DNA of 64,000 bases from Ascarosepion bandense (Eukaryota > Mollusca > Cephalopoda > Sepiida > Sepiidae): the NCBI GenBank assembly GCA_037127315.1, contig JBBBDQ010001287.1, forward strand, positions 3,982,501 to 4,046,500, read 5' to 3'. Shown here piece by piece: positions 53,742-63,955 of this stretch. The stretch's first letter is position 1. Every line of letters begins with the position of its first letter. The position numbers and the translations under genes are program-made. The notes beneath the pieces were generated by a model. The model was not told the DNA's origin. It worked only from the letters and a program-made list of their open reading frames with translations, and ran no database searches.

Positions 53742-53930
53742 GAAGTGTAATGGTTAACAAATTTCTCTCGCTATAACCTATTACAACAGAGTAGTGATGT
53801 GCGTTGTGGTGCAAACGGTATTTAGGCGTAGGTTGAATCCACAGAATTCAACTGGAATTCGAACTCGGCAGCCCGATTTGTCGTTCCGACTCAATATCCA
53901 CTGCACCACAACGCACATCCTTGTATTAAT
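53742..53930. mobile_element. tRNA-like SINE pieces in inverted arrangement
   Basis: 53742-53795 matches family 2 (AATGGTTAACAAATTTC, CTCGCTATAACC, AGAGTAGTG). From 53797, GATGTGCGTTGTGGTGCA reads forward. From 53930 backward, the same start reads on the minus strand through GTGGTGCAGTGGATATTGAG and GAGTTCGAATTCCAGTTGAA. The latter is the tRNA-like body of the 5S-derived SINE without its 5S head. Confidence 0.7.
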
Positions 53931-53954
53931 AATATTTCCTCTCTATATATATAT

Positions 53955-54465
53955 ACTAGCAGTATAGCCCGGCGTTGCTCGGGTGTAATGAAAGCTTTAA
54001 AACTAATCCATGATCCTAGAGCTCAGACTCAGCCTGATAAATATTTGTGTGAAGTTTGGTGAGAATCGGATAAAAATTGTGGATTTGTATAAAGAATATA
54101 AAGACAGATAAACAGACATACACACAAGCATCATGCCTTTTATATATATATTATCGATTTTCTGCACTATTGTAAGAACTGCAACCTTGAAACTTTTGAA
54201 TATCGTTTCTGATGTCTTTGTCTATGAGTGTAACAAATTTGATTAAAATCGAACAACTCCTTCTATAACCCGATTTTTGCGATTATCGATTTTCAATATT
54301 TATCGAGGGTACCTCGACACAAAACCTAGCTAAGAACACTTGTAGACGCTTATGGTACAACTGTGTAAATTTTCAAGAAAATCGGTTCAGCCGTTTCGGA
54401 GTCTATCGGTAACGTACACACACACACAGACAAACAGACACAGAGACAAAGTTCCATTTATATAT
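53955..54465 (-). repeat. Interspersed repeat R1, copy 3
   Basis: The GC-rich terminus is TAGCCCGGCGTTGCTCGGGTGTAATGAAAG. About 150 bp of internal sequence present in copy 1 is missing or replaced. Then follow ATCGATTTTCTGC, CGATTATCGATTTTC, AAAATCGGTTCAGCCGTTTC and AAAGTTCCATTTATATA. Confidence 0.8.
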
Positions 54466-54479
<14 letters not shown>

Positions 54480-54498
<19 letters not shown>

Positions 54499-55300
54499 GT
54501 AATACTTTTATTAAAAGTTCATAAAAAAATAGGTTTAGTGCCACGTAAAAGCCGTTGTGCATTAGCACCACGTCAAGCGGTGAAATATTTTTCTGTTTAG
54601 AATCATTACATATAGACGTAGCTACTATGTATAATGATTCCTGCCAGAAAAAATATTTAACTACCTGACGAGATGCTAATAAAATGTTTTCTTTATAAAT
54701 TTATAATCTAAACTTCCTTCTGAATATATTGTCCACTCTTTTTATTAGTGTGGCATTTTTGAAATCGATATTGTGGTTGAATTTATTTCTATGAATCACT
54801 AATGCATTGGTTAGATTATTATTAGTGATGTCTCTTTTGTGTTCATATATACGTTTTTTTTTTTAGATTTCTATTTATTTCTTCAGAAGGAAGATTCTCG
54901 AGAGCGCCGCTATCCAATACTAACAAAACATCAATTTGCGCCCCGGATTTTTCCCGATCTCACCATTGCTTGTGGAAACTATATTGAAACAAACTAAAAT
55001 GCATGGTGGGAATTTCAAAGAAAACGGTTGATTTCCTTTTTTCATTCTAAAATCTCGTGCTTTGGCACTGCACGTGGGGGAGTTCTGGAACATACTAAAC
55101 ACACAGAATGGACAATTTTCGAAGAAAACTAATAAATTCCCTTCATCTTAACGTCGCGTAACTTTGCAATTACACATGAAGAAATTCTAAAAACTGAAAT
55201 ATTCCGTTAATGTTTTGAAATGATTTGTGAGCGTATTTGTGGTTACCAACACTAATTTTGTTTATAGATACGTAATTTAGAATAAAGCTCATTTCGTCTT
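54480..55300. other. Unassigned sequence, possibly retroelement body
   Basis: No motif was recognised apart from a (TG)n at 54470-54500. It precedes the hammerhead-like motif and Penelope-like GIY-YIG fragment and may belong to that element. Confidence 0.3.
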
Positions 55301-55304
55301 TATG

Positions 55305-55339
55305 CCTTGAAAAAGTCCATCACGGACGAAACGCGTAGG
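55305..55339 (+). ncRNA. Hammerhead-like motif (degenerate)
   Basis: CCTTGAAAAA, stem GTCC, loop ATCAC, stem GGAC, then GAAACGCGTAGG. The stem and GAAAC fit a hammerhead, but the first box is changed. Confidence 0.3.
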
Positions 55340-55425
55340 CGATTTAAAATACAGTTTTCCTCTTGTCTTTATTTTATTTAACCATACTGTCCATAATCTC
55401 GGATTAAAACTGAGTATATTTTTAC

Positions 55426-55432
<7 letters not shown>

Positions 55433-55475
<43 letters not shown>

Positions 55476-55655
55476 CAAGGAAAATGACAGACAAGGTATT
55501 ATCATTAGGTTTTTATATAATTTTTCATGTGTATTATGTAACACTGACAAATCAACTTCAAAAAAGAACATTAAATCAATTACCTATTATAAAAAATTCA
55601 AAAGCCAACTTCATTATCATTAATTAATTAATTAATTAATTAATTAATTAATTAA
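55433..55655. repeat. (TA)n and (TTAA)n microsatellites
   Basis: (TA)n at 55433-55472 and (TTAA)n at about 55619-55655. Confidence 0.9.
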
Positions 55656-55684
55656 TAACAAATAACCTGCAAAATCTAAACTGC

Positions 55685-55932
55685 AGAGAATCCGTGTCGT
55701 TTACGAATTTACATGTCAGTTGAAGAACACAGATCTTCATCTATCCAAATCCGTAAATAATTACATTGGCTACACCACCATAAAATTGACAAGAAGATTG
55801 ACCTTACACCTTTCTAACAACAGTTCCATCCGATCTCATTTAAACACACACCGAGATCTTCCAGGACCTATTTGTGATATACTTGTTGATAATACATCCA
55901 TAATAGCATCATCAACATGCAAAAGAAGATAA
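55685..55932 (+). pseudogene. Penelope-like element GIY-YIG endonuclease fragment
   Basis: RVVYEFTC precedes the frame starting at 55720, then NNYIGYTTIKLTRRLTLHLS, SIRSHLNTH and a stop. V-YEFTC, YIGYTT-KLTRRLT-HL and I--HL--H are the GIY-YIG start, core and end. Closest in the window to the minus-strand fragment at 17801-17890, and distinct from the FK-RW-type copies at 34.5, 59.2 and 61.5 kb. Confidence 0.8.
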
Positions 55933-55939
55933 AAAAAGT

Positions 55940-56260
55940 AATAGAGGCATTACTAATAAAACAGAGAAATCCTACACATAATAACATCAATTATGAACAC
56001 GGTAACAATGTGCTTGCTATGTTCGGAACTTAACATACACAAGACTTTATATGCACAAACTTTATATATGTTTATTTAGAAGTAAATAAAATTAATTCTT
56101 AATAATGGCTAAAAGTATAGCCGAAGGCGCCAGAAAGAACAAAAGCTTCGGACAATTCTTATATAATTTGAGTTCCAAAAAGAAAAAATACGAACACATG
56201 AAAAATTATACAAAAAACTTAACTTGTGCGTCGTTTTCAATGAAAATATATGTCTAAGAC
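55940..56260. other. Unassigned AT-rich sequence
   Basis: Nothing recognised. Confidence 0.4.
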
Positions 56261-56264
56261 TATT

Positions 56265-56266
56265 CA

Positions 56267-56316
<50 letters not shown>

Positions 56317-56403
56317 GCAGTCTGTTCATGTCTAAATATTAGATTCGATTTATAACTACTGATATTATTCAGCCTATATATGTATCCGTTTCTGTCTGTG
56401 TGA

Positions 56404-56446
<43 letters not shown>

Positions 56447-56531
56447 AGTCTGTTCATGTCTAAATATTAGATTCGATTTATAACTACTGATATTATTCAG
56501 CCTATATATGTATCCGTTTCTGTCTGTGTGA

Positions 56532-56578
<47 letters not shown>

Positions 56579-56694
56579 AGTCTGTTCATGTCTAAATATT
56601 AGATTCGATTTATAACTACTGATATTATTCAGCCTATATATGTATCCGTTTCTGTCTGTGTGAATCTATCTATCTATCTATCTATCTATCTATA

Positions 56695-56726
<32 letters not shown>

Positions 56727-56811
56727 AGTCTGTTCATGTCTAAATATTAGATTCGATTTATAACTACTGATATTATTCAGCCTATATATGTATCCGTTTC
56801 TGTCTGTGTGA

Positions 56812-56858
<47 letters not shown>

Positions 56859-56943
56859 AGTCTGTTCATGTCTAAATATTAGATTCGATTTATAACTACT
56901 GATATTATTCAGCCTATATATGTATCCGTTTCTGTCTGTGTGA

Positions 56944-57002
<59 letters not shown>

Positions 57003-57087
57003 AGTCTGTTCATGTCTAAATATTAGATTCGATTTATAACTACTGATATTATTCAGCCTATATATGTATCCGTTTCTGTCTGTGTGA

Positions 57088-57140
<53 letters not shown>

Positions 57141-57225
57141 GATCTGTTCATGTCTAAATATTAGATTCGATTTATAACTACTGATATTATTCAGCCTATA
57201 TATGTATCCGTTTCTGTCTGTGTGA

Positions 57226-57280
<55 letters not shown>

Positions 57281-57365
57281 AGTCTGTTCATGTCTAAATA
57301 TTAGATTCGATATATAACTACCGATATTATTCAGCCTATATATGTATCCGTTTCTGTCTGTGTGA

Positions 57366-57412
<47 letters not shown>

Positions 57413-57497
57413 AGTCTGTTCATGTCTAAATATTAGATTCGATTTATAACTACTGATATTATTCAGCCTATATATGTATCCGTTTCTGTCTGTGTGA

Positions 57498-57540
<43 letters not shown>

Positions 57541-57627
57541 AGTCTGTTCATGTCTAAATATTAGATTCGATTTATAACTACTGATATTATTCAGCCTATA
57601 TATGTATCCGTTTCTGTCTGTGAATGA

Positions 57628-57678
<51 letters not shown>

Positions 57679-57763
57679 AGTCTGTTCATGTCTAAATATT
57701 AGATTCGATTTATAACTACCGATATTATTCAGCCTATATATGTATCCGTTTCTGTCTGTGTGA

Positions 57764-57810
<47 letters not shown>

Positions 57811-57895
57811 AGTCTGTTCATGTCTAAATATTAGATTCGATTTATAACTACTGATATTATTCAGCCTATATATGTATCCGTTTCTGTCTGTGTGA

Positions 57896-57953
<58 letters not shown>

Positions 57954-58059
57954 ATATCTATCTATCTATCTATCAGTGTGTTCATGTCTAAATATTAGAT
58001 TCGATTTATAACTACTGATATTATTCAGCCTATATATGTATCCGTTTCTGTCTGTGTGA

Positions 58060-58097
<38 letters not shown>

Positions 58098-58100
58098 TAC
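56265..58100. repeat. Composite satellite: 13 units, each with a variable (TCTA)n tract
   Basis: A ~85-bp constant part (CTGTTCATGTCTAAATATTAG, ATTCGATTTATAACTACTG, ATATTATTCAGCC, TATATATGTATCCG, TTTCTGTCTGTGTGAA) alternates with 9-18 TCTA units. Constant parts start near 56321, 56451, 56580, 56728, 56860, 57004, 57142, 57283, 57416, 57543, 57680, 57813 and 57978, giving 127-165-bp periods. The constant part is almost invariant. Confidence 0.95.
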
Positions 58101-58109
58101 AGACTGTTT

Positions 58110-58151
58110 ATATATATATATATATATATATACATCTGTTTTATATATATA

Positions 58152-58207
<56 letters not shown>
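58110..58207. repeat. (TA)n and (TG)n microsatellites
   Basis: Short TA runs, then about 27 TG units to 58207. Confidence 0.95.
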
Positions 58208-58209
<2 letters not shown>

Positions 58210-59505
58210 ATGCCACACATTACTCGGACTTAACCAAGGTCGAATATAATATAATAATGGCCGCCAAGACATCTATTCTTATCCATAACCAAGAACAATG
58301 GATAAGAAATGACTCTGTTAACCAATTGATTATATTTTCATTATATAATTATACTACACACCAAGACATAAACACACAAGACGTAGGGTTATACAGAGAC
58401 GACGGTCTCATGCTAGTACAAAATTCCACACACTTTAAAACAGACAAAATAAGAAAACTTATCCACAGAGAATTTAAAAGTTTAAACCTAAAAGTGATAG
58501 TCAACACAAATTTAAAAGTAGTAAACTTCGTCGATGTAACACTCCATTTAGTTAACAATAATTACCAACCATACATAAAACCCAATGAATACCCATTATA
58601 CATCCACCAAAAGTCAAATCACCCCCCAAGTATAATCAAACCTATACCCTCCTCCATTGAATATAGAATTAGTAAAAACTCTTCCAGTGAAAAAGTATTT
58701 AACAAGCACAAAAGTCTTTACAATAAGTCCCTAAAAAGGTGGTTACAAAAACCAAGACATCAAGTAAATAACAAACTATAACCATAAGAGGAAAAATAGA
58801 AATAGAAAAATCATTTAGTACACACCTCCTTTCAACCAAATGGTAAACACCAAGTTAAGACAGAAGTTCCTCAATTTATTTAATAAACACTTCCCCACCA
58901 AAAACCCTCTTAGTAAAATTTAAAAAAAAAAATACACTTAAACTAAGTTATAGTTGCACAAACAACCTAGAAAAAATCATAACAAACCATAACAAATATA
59001 TCTTAAATCAACACGTAGATCACAATAAAATTAATTACCAAAATAATAAAGATAACAACAATAAAGACCTATATAATTGTAGAAACCCCCAACAACTGCC
59101 CACTACAGAATGAATGTAAAATAAATACAATAATCTACCAATGCAACATAACATCAATTGAAAATCCCACTCTAAATAAAGTGTATATCCGATCTATTAA
59201 GAACAGTTTTAAGCAGCGCTGGTACGTGCACTTAACTTCATTCAAAAACAACTTATACCAAAACCAAACATCCCTTTTTGCATATTTTTGGAAATTAAAA
59301 GACTCAAAACAAAAAACCCTAAGTAAAATGGAAAATCCTAGAAAAAAACTATAACTTGCAACTCGCTTAACGACATCTGCCCTTTATGTTTAAGTGAAAA
59401 CTACACATTCTAAAATACCTCACCAGTAGCGAACTATTAAACCGTCGAGATGAATTAGCAGTATTATGCAAACATCGCAAATATTTCTCGTTAAAATTTA
59501 AATAA
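58208..59505 (+). pseudogene. Penelope-like element: RT motif C to GIY-YIG end
   Basis: The element part of the 58056-58781 frame begins near 58208: ILIHNQEQWIRNDSV, then GLYRDDGL (motif C, 58389-58409), IRKLIHREFKSLNLKVIV, NLKVVNFVDVTLHLVNNNYQ, PYIKPNEYPLYIHQKSNHPP and IEYRISKNSSSEKVF. This is the RT thumb of a Penelope-like lineage. Later frames give FLNLFNKHFPTKNPL, LSYSCTNNLEKII, CPLQNECK, IIYQCNITS, then GIY-YIG with VYIRSI (Gly to Arg at 59190) and FKQRWYVHLTSFKNN. The end is TCNSLNDICPLCLSEN and KYLTSSELLNRRDELAVLCK. Stops and the lost YIG glycine make it inactive. Residues before 58208 are microsatellite. Confidence 0.9.
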
Positions 59506-59509
59506 CCAA

Positions 59510-60110
59510 AAAATACCTCATCCACACGAAACAATCCCCATCCAAAATGCAATAAATACACATAATCAATCCTCTAAATAAAAAGAACAAATAACGTAGA
59601 AATAAAAGAAAATAAATCCCACAACATTAACAGCAATTCAATCCACCTATAAATAGTAGTAAAATAAAAACTATGGACACTACATTAAAAAAAAAAAGAC
59701 ATATATCCCAATATAAAATTAACTGAACTAAAGGAAAAAGTGATCTGTCCAAAACTAAGCTACCCAACACCCTTCTCCTAAAGCGGTATCTCTAGAACCG
59801 CAAACGGACGACAAGATCATTCTAAACTTCCAACCCACATTCATTTACATCATGCTCATTAACAGCGGCGCCACACCCGTCACACTTAGGTAGCAGTAAA
59901 ATAAACAAAAAAATGTCTACCCTTCTTTAAAAAAAACCCATAAATCCCAATATAAGAACTACCCAGACAAAATAAATAAGGAACCTGTCGTAAACTAAGC
60001 TAACCCAAAGCTATATCTCTAAGGCTTCAATACGGCCAACCAAATCAGAATAAGCTCCCAAACCAAATTCACTTAAACATCGTATCACCATAAATAAACC
60101 GTTTTCACCA
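59510..60110. other. AT-rich 3' region of the Penelope-like copy
   Basis: No frame was recognised. Two related ~170-bp segments (CATATATCCCAATATAA, CTGTCCAAAACTAAGCTA and AAATCCCAATATAAGAACTA, CCTGTCGTAAACTAAGCTAA) at about 59700 and 59940 are a diverged duplication. Confidence 0.5.
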
Positions 60111-60135
60111 TTTAATTTTCATTTCAACTCTTCAC

Positions 60136-60167
60136 CCGATGAGAAGCACACATAGCAGCTTCGAAAT
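60136..60167 (+). ncRNA. Hammerhead-like motif (best stem II)
   Basis: CCGATGA, stem GAAGC, 10-nt loop, stem GCTTC, then GAAAT. Stem II is perfect over 5 bp and extends through neighbouring bases. Only the second base of the first box departs from CUGAUGA. It lies ~630 bp after the Penelope-like ORF, where such ribozymes are known in this class, and is followed by the TTTATAAAAGTAAATGC repeat (60228-60325). Confidence 0.45.
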
Positions 60168-60227
60168 GCGAAAATCTTTATGTAGTGATACTATGAATTT
60201 ATAAACCATTTTAACAATCAGTACAAT

Positions 60228-60325
60228 ATAATGCTCTACGTCGTATCGAGCACACTTTATAAAAGTAAATGCATGAACAGCAGGTAAAAAAACCTACGAG
60301 TTCGATAACTTTGTTACAATATCTA
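60228..60325 (+). repeat. Interspersed repeat (TTTATAAAAGTAAATGC type), copy 3
   Basis: Shares TATCGAGCACAC, TTTATAAAAGTAAATGCATG and AACCTACGAGTTC with the copies at 2543 and 10520. Confidence 0.65.
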
Positions 60326-60354
60326 TATATAACCTTTTTGTTATAATTGAATGA

Positions 60355-60470
60355 ATCAGTTGTAATAAAATGTGTTCAATACATATGTATTGTAGAAATT
60401 TTGATTTTTTTTTTCACTTGGAAATTAGTTATTTCCGCAACGCTTCAATATCTTCAGGCTAGTTACCATA
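60355..60470 (+). repeat. Interspersed repeat (GTGTTCAATACA type), copy 2
   Basis: ATGTGTTCAATACATATGTA, TTGTAGAAATTTTGA and GAAATTAGTTATTTCCG match 35690-35760. Confidence 0.6.
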
Positions 60471-60574
60471 ACTGAATTTCCGCTTTTAAACCTTACAAAC
60501 AGGGATTTTTACGAACGCGCGACTGAAATTTTAAAAGAACCCTTAAATATTCAAAATTATTATGTTTTCTCTCA

Positions 60575-60577
<3 letters not shown>

Positions 60578-60629
<52 letters not shown>

Positions 60630-60630
60630 A

Positions 60631-60666
<36 letters not shown>
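60578..60666. repeat. (CT)n, (TA)n, (TG)n compound microsatellite
   Basis: Three dinucleotide runs in series directly before the tRNA-derived SINE. Confidence 0.95.
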
Positions 60667-60669
<3 letters not shown>

Positions 60670-60683
60670 CATCGCTCATTCCC

Positions 60684-60895
60684 TAATGAATTAGAGCACT
60701 CTGGCTATTGGGCGTTTATAATGATAATGTATACGCTAAAAAGTCTGCATTCTTCTACCTAGCGCCCATAGCCCAGAGGTAGAATCGCCGACTGACGCAA
60801 ATTCGGCCGGGTTTCAATCTTGGCTTTAAACGCAATCAGAGTCTAACCGTACTGCTGAGCTGTGATACAGCGAAACAGATCTGTCTGCGGATGAC

Positions 60896-60897
<2 letters not shown>
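60684..60897 (+). mobile_element. tRNA-derived SINE (family 1), copy 2
   Basis: Box A-like TAGCCCAGAGG at 60769-60779 is a perfect TRGYNNARNGG match. A box B-like GGGTTTCAATCTTGG lies about 30 nt further on. The 3' end is CAGATCTGTCTGCGGATGACTATA before (TA)n and (GA)n. Colinear with 37122-36910. Confidence 0.75.
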
Positions 60898-60932
<35 letters not shown>

Positions 60933-61279
60933 TTACGCTGGTGTCGATCTACGACGTTAATTTGAATTTCTCTGTATACTGTTTCTTCTCTTTCTATTTC
61001 TTTTCTTTTTCTTTCTCTTCTCTCCATTTATCAATTGTCTACATTTTTCTTTTGTTTTTATTTCTCTCTTTGAGGTTTTTCGAACAAGCGAAGAATTGTT
61101 TTCTGTCGATTACCGTTACAATTGTCTATTCTCAATATGCACACGTGAGAGTCTGTGTGTAATTGTTTTCTGGAATATTTTGAAGATTAACTGCTGTATC
61201 ATTTGGGTCTGACGAGCAGCAAGGACAGCCGTGAAATACGTATTACCCATGAAACTGTACAATATGTAAAATCTTTTCT

Positions 61280-61660
61280 AAAGATCAAAATAAAATTAAT
61301 TACCAAAATAATAAAGATGACAACAATAAAAACCTACATAATTGTAGAAACCCCCAACAATTGCCCACTACAGAATAAATGTAAAATATCACAATAATCT
61401 ACCAATGCAACATAACATCAATTGAAAATCCCACTCTAAATAAAGCGTATATCGGATCTACAAAGAACACCTTTAAGCAGCGCTGGTACGTGCACTTAAC
61501 TTCATTCAAAAACAACTTATACCAAAACCACACATCCCTTTCTGCATATTTTTGGAAATTAAAAGACGCAAAACAAAAAACCCTAAGTAAATTGGAAAAT
61601 CCTAGAAAAAACTAGAACTGGCAACTCGCTTAACGACATCAGTCCTTTATGTTTATCGAT
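61280..61660 (+). pseudogene. Penelope-like element, GIY-YIG domain only
   Basis: Near-identical to 59025-59400 of the 58-kb copy: CPLQNKCK, CNITSIENPTLNKAYIGSTK (YIG intact, 61448-61456), FKQRWYVHLTSFKNNLYQN, SAYFWKLKDAKQKTLSK. The start is sharply truncated at about 61283. It ends at (ATGT)n near 61660. High similarity to the 59-kb segment suggests a recent duplication or two young truncated copies. Confidence 0.85.
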
Positions 61661-61848
61661 GTATGTATGTATGTATGTATGTATGTATGTAGTGTATATG
61701 TGTGTGTATATCTATCTATCTATCACAACTTTTAATTTGTTGACACAAATATTCGATTGTGTGATTTGATTTACCTGTTTAACTCTCTATCTACCTACCC
61801 ATCTATTTAACTATCGCTCAATCTATTTAAGTACGTATCTTTTGGATA

Positions 61849-61884
<36 letters not shown>

Positions 61885-61981
61885 GAGAGTCATTTTATAT
61901 CTAACGTGCAAGCTAATAGGGATATTATTTTTCAATGCATATATCTGGTTTATTTTTCCTGATTTTATCTATCTATCTATC

Positions 61982-62027
<46 letters not shown>

Positions 62028-62135
62028 ACATTCTGTTCATATCTATCTATCTATCTATCTATCTGTCTATCTATCTATCTGTCTATCTATCTATCTATCA
62101 TAATCTGTTCATATCTATCTATTACATTCTATTCA

Positions 62136-62173
<38 letters not shown>

Positions 62174-62271
62174 CCTATCTATCAGATTTTGTTCATATCT
62201 CTCTATCACTCTGTCTATCTATCACATTCTGTTCATATCTATCTATCTCTCTATCTATCACATTCTGTTCA

Positions 62272-62322
<51 letters not shown>

Positions 62323-62402
62323 GAGAGTCATTTTATATCTAACGTGCAAGCTAATAGGGATATTATTTTTCAATGCATATATCTGGTTTATTTTTCCTGA
62401 TT

Positions 62403-62451
<49 letters not shown>

Positions 62452-62530
62452 AGATTTTGTTCATATCTCTCTATCACTCTGTCTATCTATCACATTCTGT
62501 TCATATCTATCTATCTCTCTATCTATCACA

Positions 62531-62572
<42 letters not shown>

Positions 62573-62651
62573 GAGAGTCATTTTATATCTAACGTGCAAG
62601 CTAATAGGGATATTATTTTTCAATGCATATATCTGGTTTATTTTTCCTGAT

Positions 62652-62701
<50 letters not shown>

Positions 62702-62747
62702 ATAATCTGTTCATATCTATCTATCTATCTATTACATTCTATTCATG

Positions 62748-62797
<50 letters not shown>

Positions 62798-62920
62798 GAT
62801 TTTGTTCATATCTCTCTATCACTCTGTCTATCTATCACATTCTGTTCATATCTATCTATCTCTCTATCTATCACATTCTGTTCATATCTATCTATCTCTC
62901 TATCTATCACATTCTGTTCA

Positions 62921-62983
<63 letters not shown>

Positions 62984-62990
62984 GTCTGCA
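61660..62990. repeat. (ATGT)n, then composite (TCTA)n region with three conserved spacers
   Basis: (ATGT)n lies at 61660-61690. From 61845 on, TCTA tracts alternate with short ATTCTGTTCATA spacers. A ~90-bp spacer (GAGAGTCATTTTATATCTAA, CGTGCAAGCTAATAGGGATA, TTATTTTTCAATGCATATAT, CTGGTTTATTTTTCCTGATT) occurs almost identically at 61885, 62324 and 62572. The YLSIYLSI frames (110-255 residues) are repeat. Confidence 0.95.
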
Positions 62991-62994
62991 TCAT

Positions 62995-63275
62995 TTGCGT
63001 ATGTTTCTTTCTGACTGTTCTCTATTCCTTACGCCATTGTGCCCTCTCCTATTTCTACACTTACCACGCTCATCATTTCCTCCCTGTACTCAATTGCAGT
63101 TTATTCATTCCCCCTCTAAACTTTCCCTTATTTTATCTCCATTCCCTATTTTTAACTTTTATTTTGCTCTCTTTTTAGTTATTTTTACTTTATTTACAGT
63201 TTTAATCATTTTTTTCCTTCTGGACACGTCTCTTCATTTCTGTTCCCTTTCAGCTATTTTAATTTCATTCTCTCG
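62995..63275. other. Pyrimidine-rich unassigned sequence
   Basis: C/T-rich; nothing recognised. Confidence 0.5.
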
Positions 63276-63278
<3 letters not shown>

Positions 63279-63326
<48 letters not shown>

Positions 63327-63345
63327 TATATATATATATATATAA
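63279..63345. repeat. (CA)n and (TA)n microsatellites
   Basis: About 22 CA units, then about 10 TA units. Confidence 0.95.
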
Positions 63346-63489
63346 AGCTGTGTGAGTGTGTGTGCGTAATATTTGTATAAGACCACAACACTTGTTTTTG
63401 TTTCGTTACATATTCATGTAGCCAAATGTCAAACATCTTGAGAAATTCTATTCACAATTTTGAGCGTCACGTGAGCCGATTGAGTATCA

Positions 63490-63890
63490 ATGCCAATAAC
63501 AAGGAAAAGAAACGATCTCTTCAAGAACTGGAAAGTTCTTTTCTTCCCGATTTCCCAGCAGTTGCTTGACAGCTCTACGTCAAGTCTGGTCAAGAACTGC
63601 CGCTCGGCCAACCGGCATGAATTTTTGCCAATTAGGAAACAAATAAAGTGGACTGGCCGAGGATATTGTTTCAAACCGATTCATTCAGCTTTTGACGAAC
63701 ATGTAACTGTTGATGGCCGATCCCGGAGGAGAAAACTCTTGCACATTGAGCAGAAGCCAGCAAGGTTACGAATTGTGAGCGTAAGAGTCGACAATCCACT
63801 TATTATCCTGCCTGCAAGCCGACGAAGCCACGAACTTAGCGAACTCAGTAACAATGGCTTGCAAGTGTATCTTCTCAGATATCGACCAAC
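63490..63890 (+). CDS. Weak candidate exon or gene fragment of unknown function
   Basis: A frame from ATG 63490 stays open for about 134 residues of non-repeat sequence before running into (CA)n at 63893. GC content is visibly higher than the flanks. Residues include KNWKVLFFPISQQLLDSSTS, KQIKWTGRGYCFKPIHSAFD, RSRRRKLLHIEQKPARLRIV and RVDNPLIILPASRRSHELSE. No domain, signal peptide or membrane segment was recognised, and the minus-strand frames are also partly open, so strand is uncertain. The microsatellite end means the frame's own stop is not meaningful. It could be an exon, an old transposon piece, or chance. Confidence 0.25.
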
Positions 63891-63892
63891 GT

Positions 63893-63955
<63 letters not shown>

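Noticed and set aside
56265..58100. Regular repeat-spacer layout reminiscent of a CRISPR array
   Set aside because: The variable parts are (TCTA)n tracts of different length, not unique spacers, and the context is eukaryotic.
61883..63345. Frames of 110-255 residues with YLSIYLSI repeats
   Set aside because: (TCTA)n translations.
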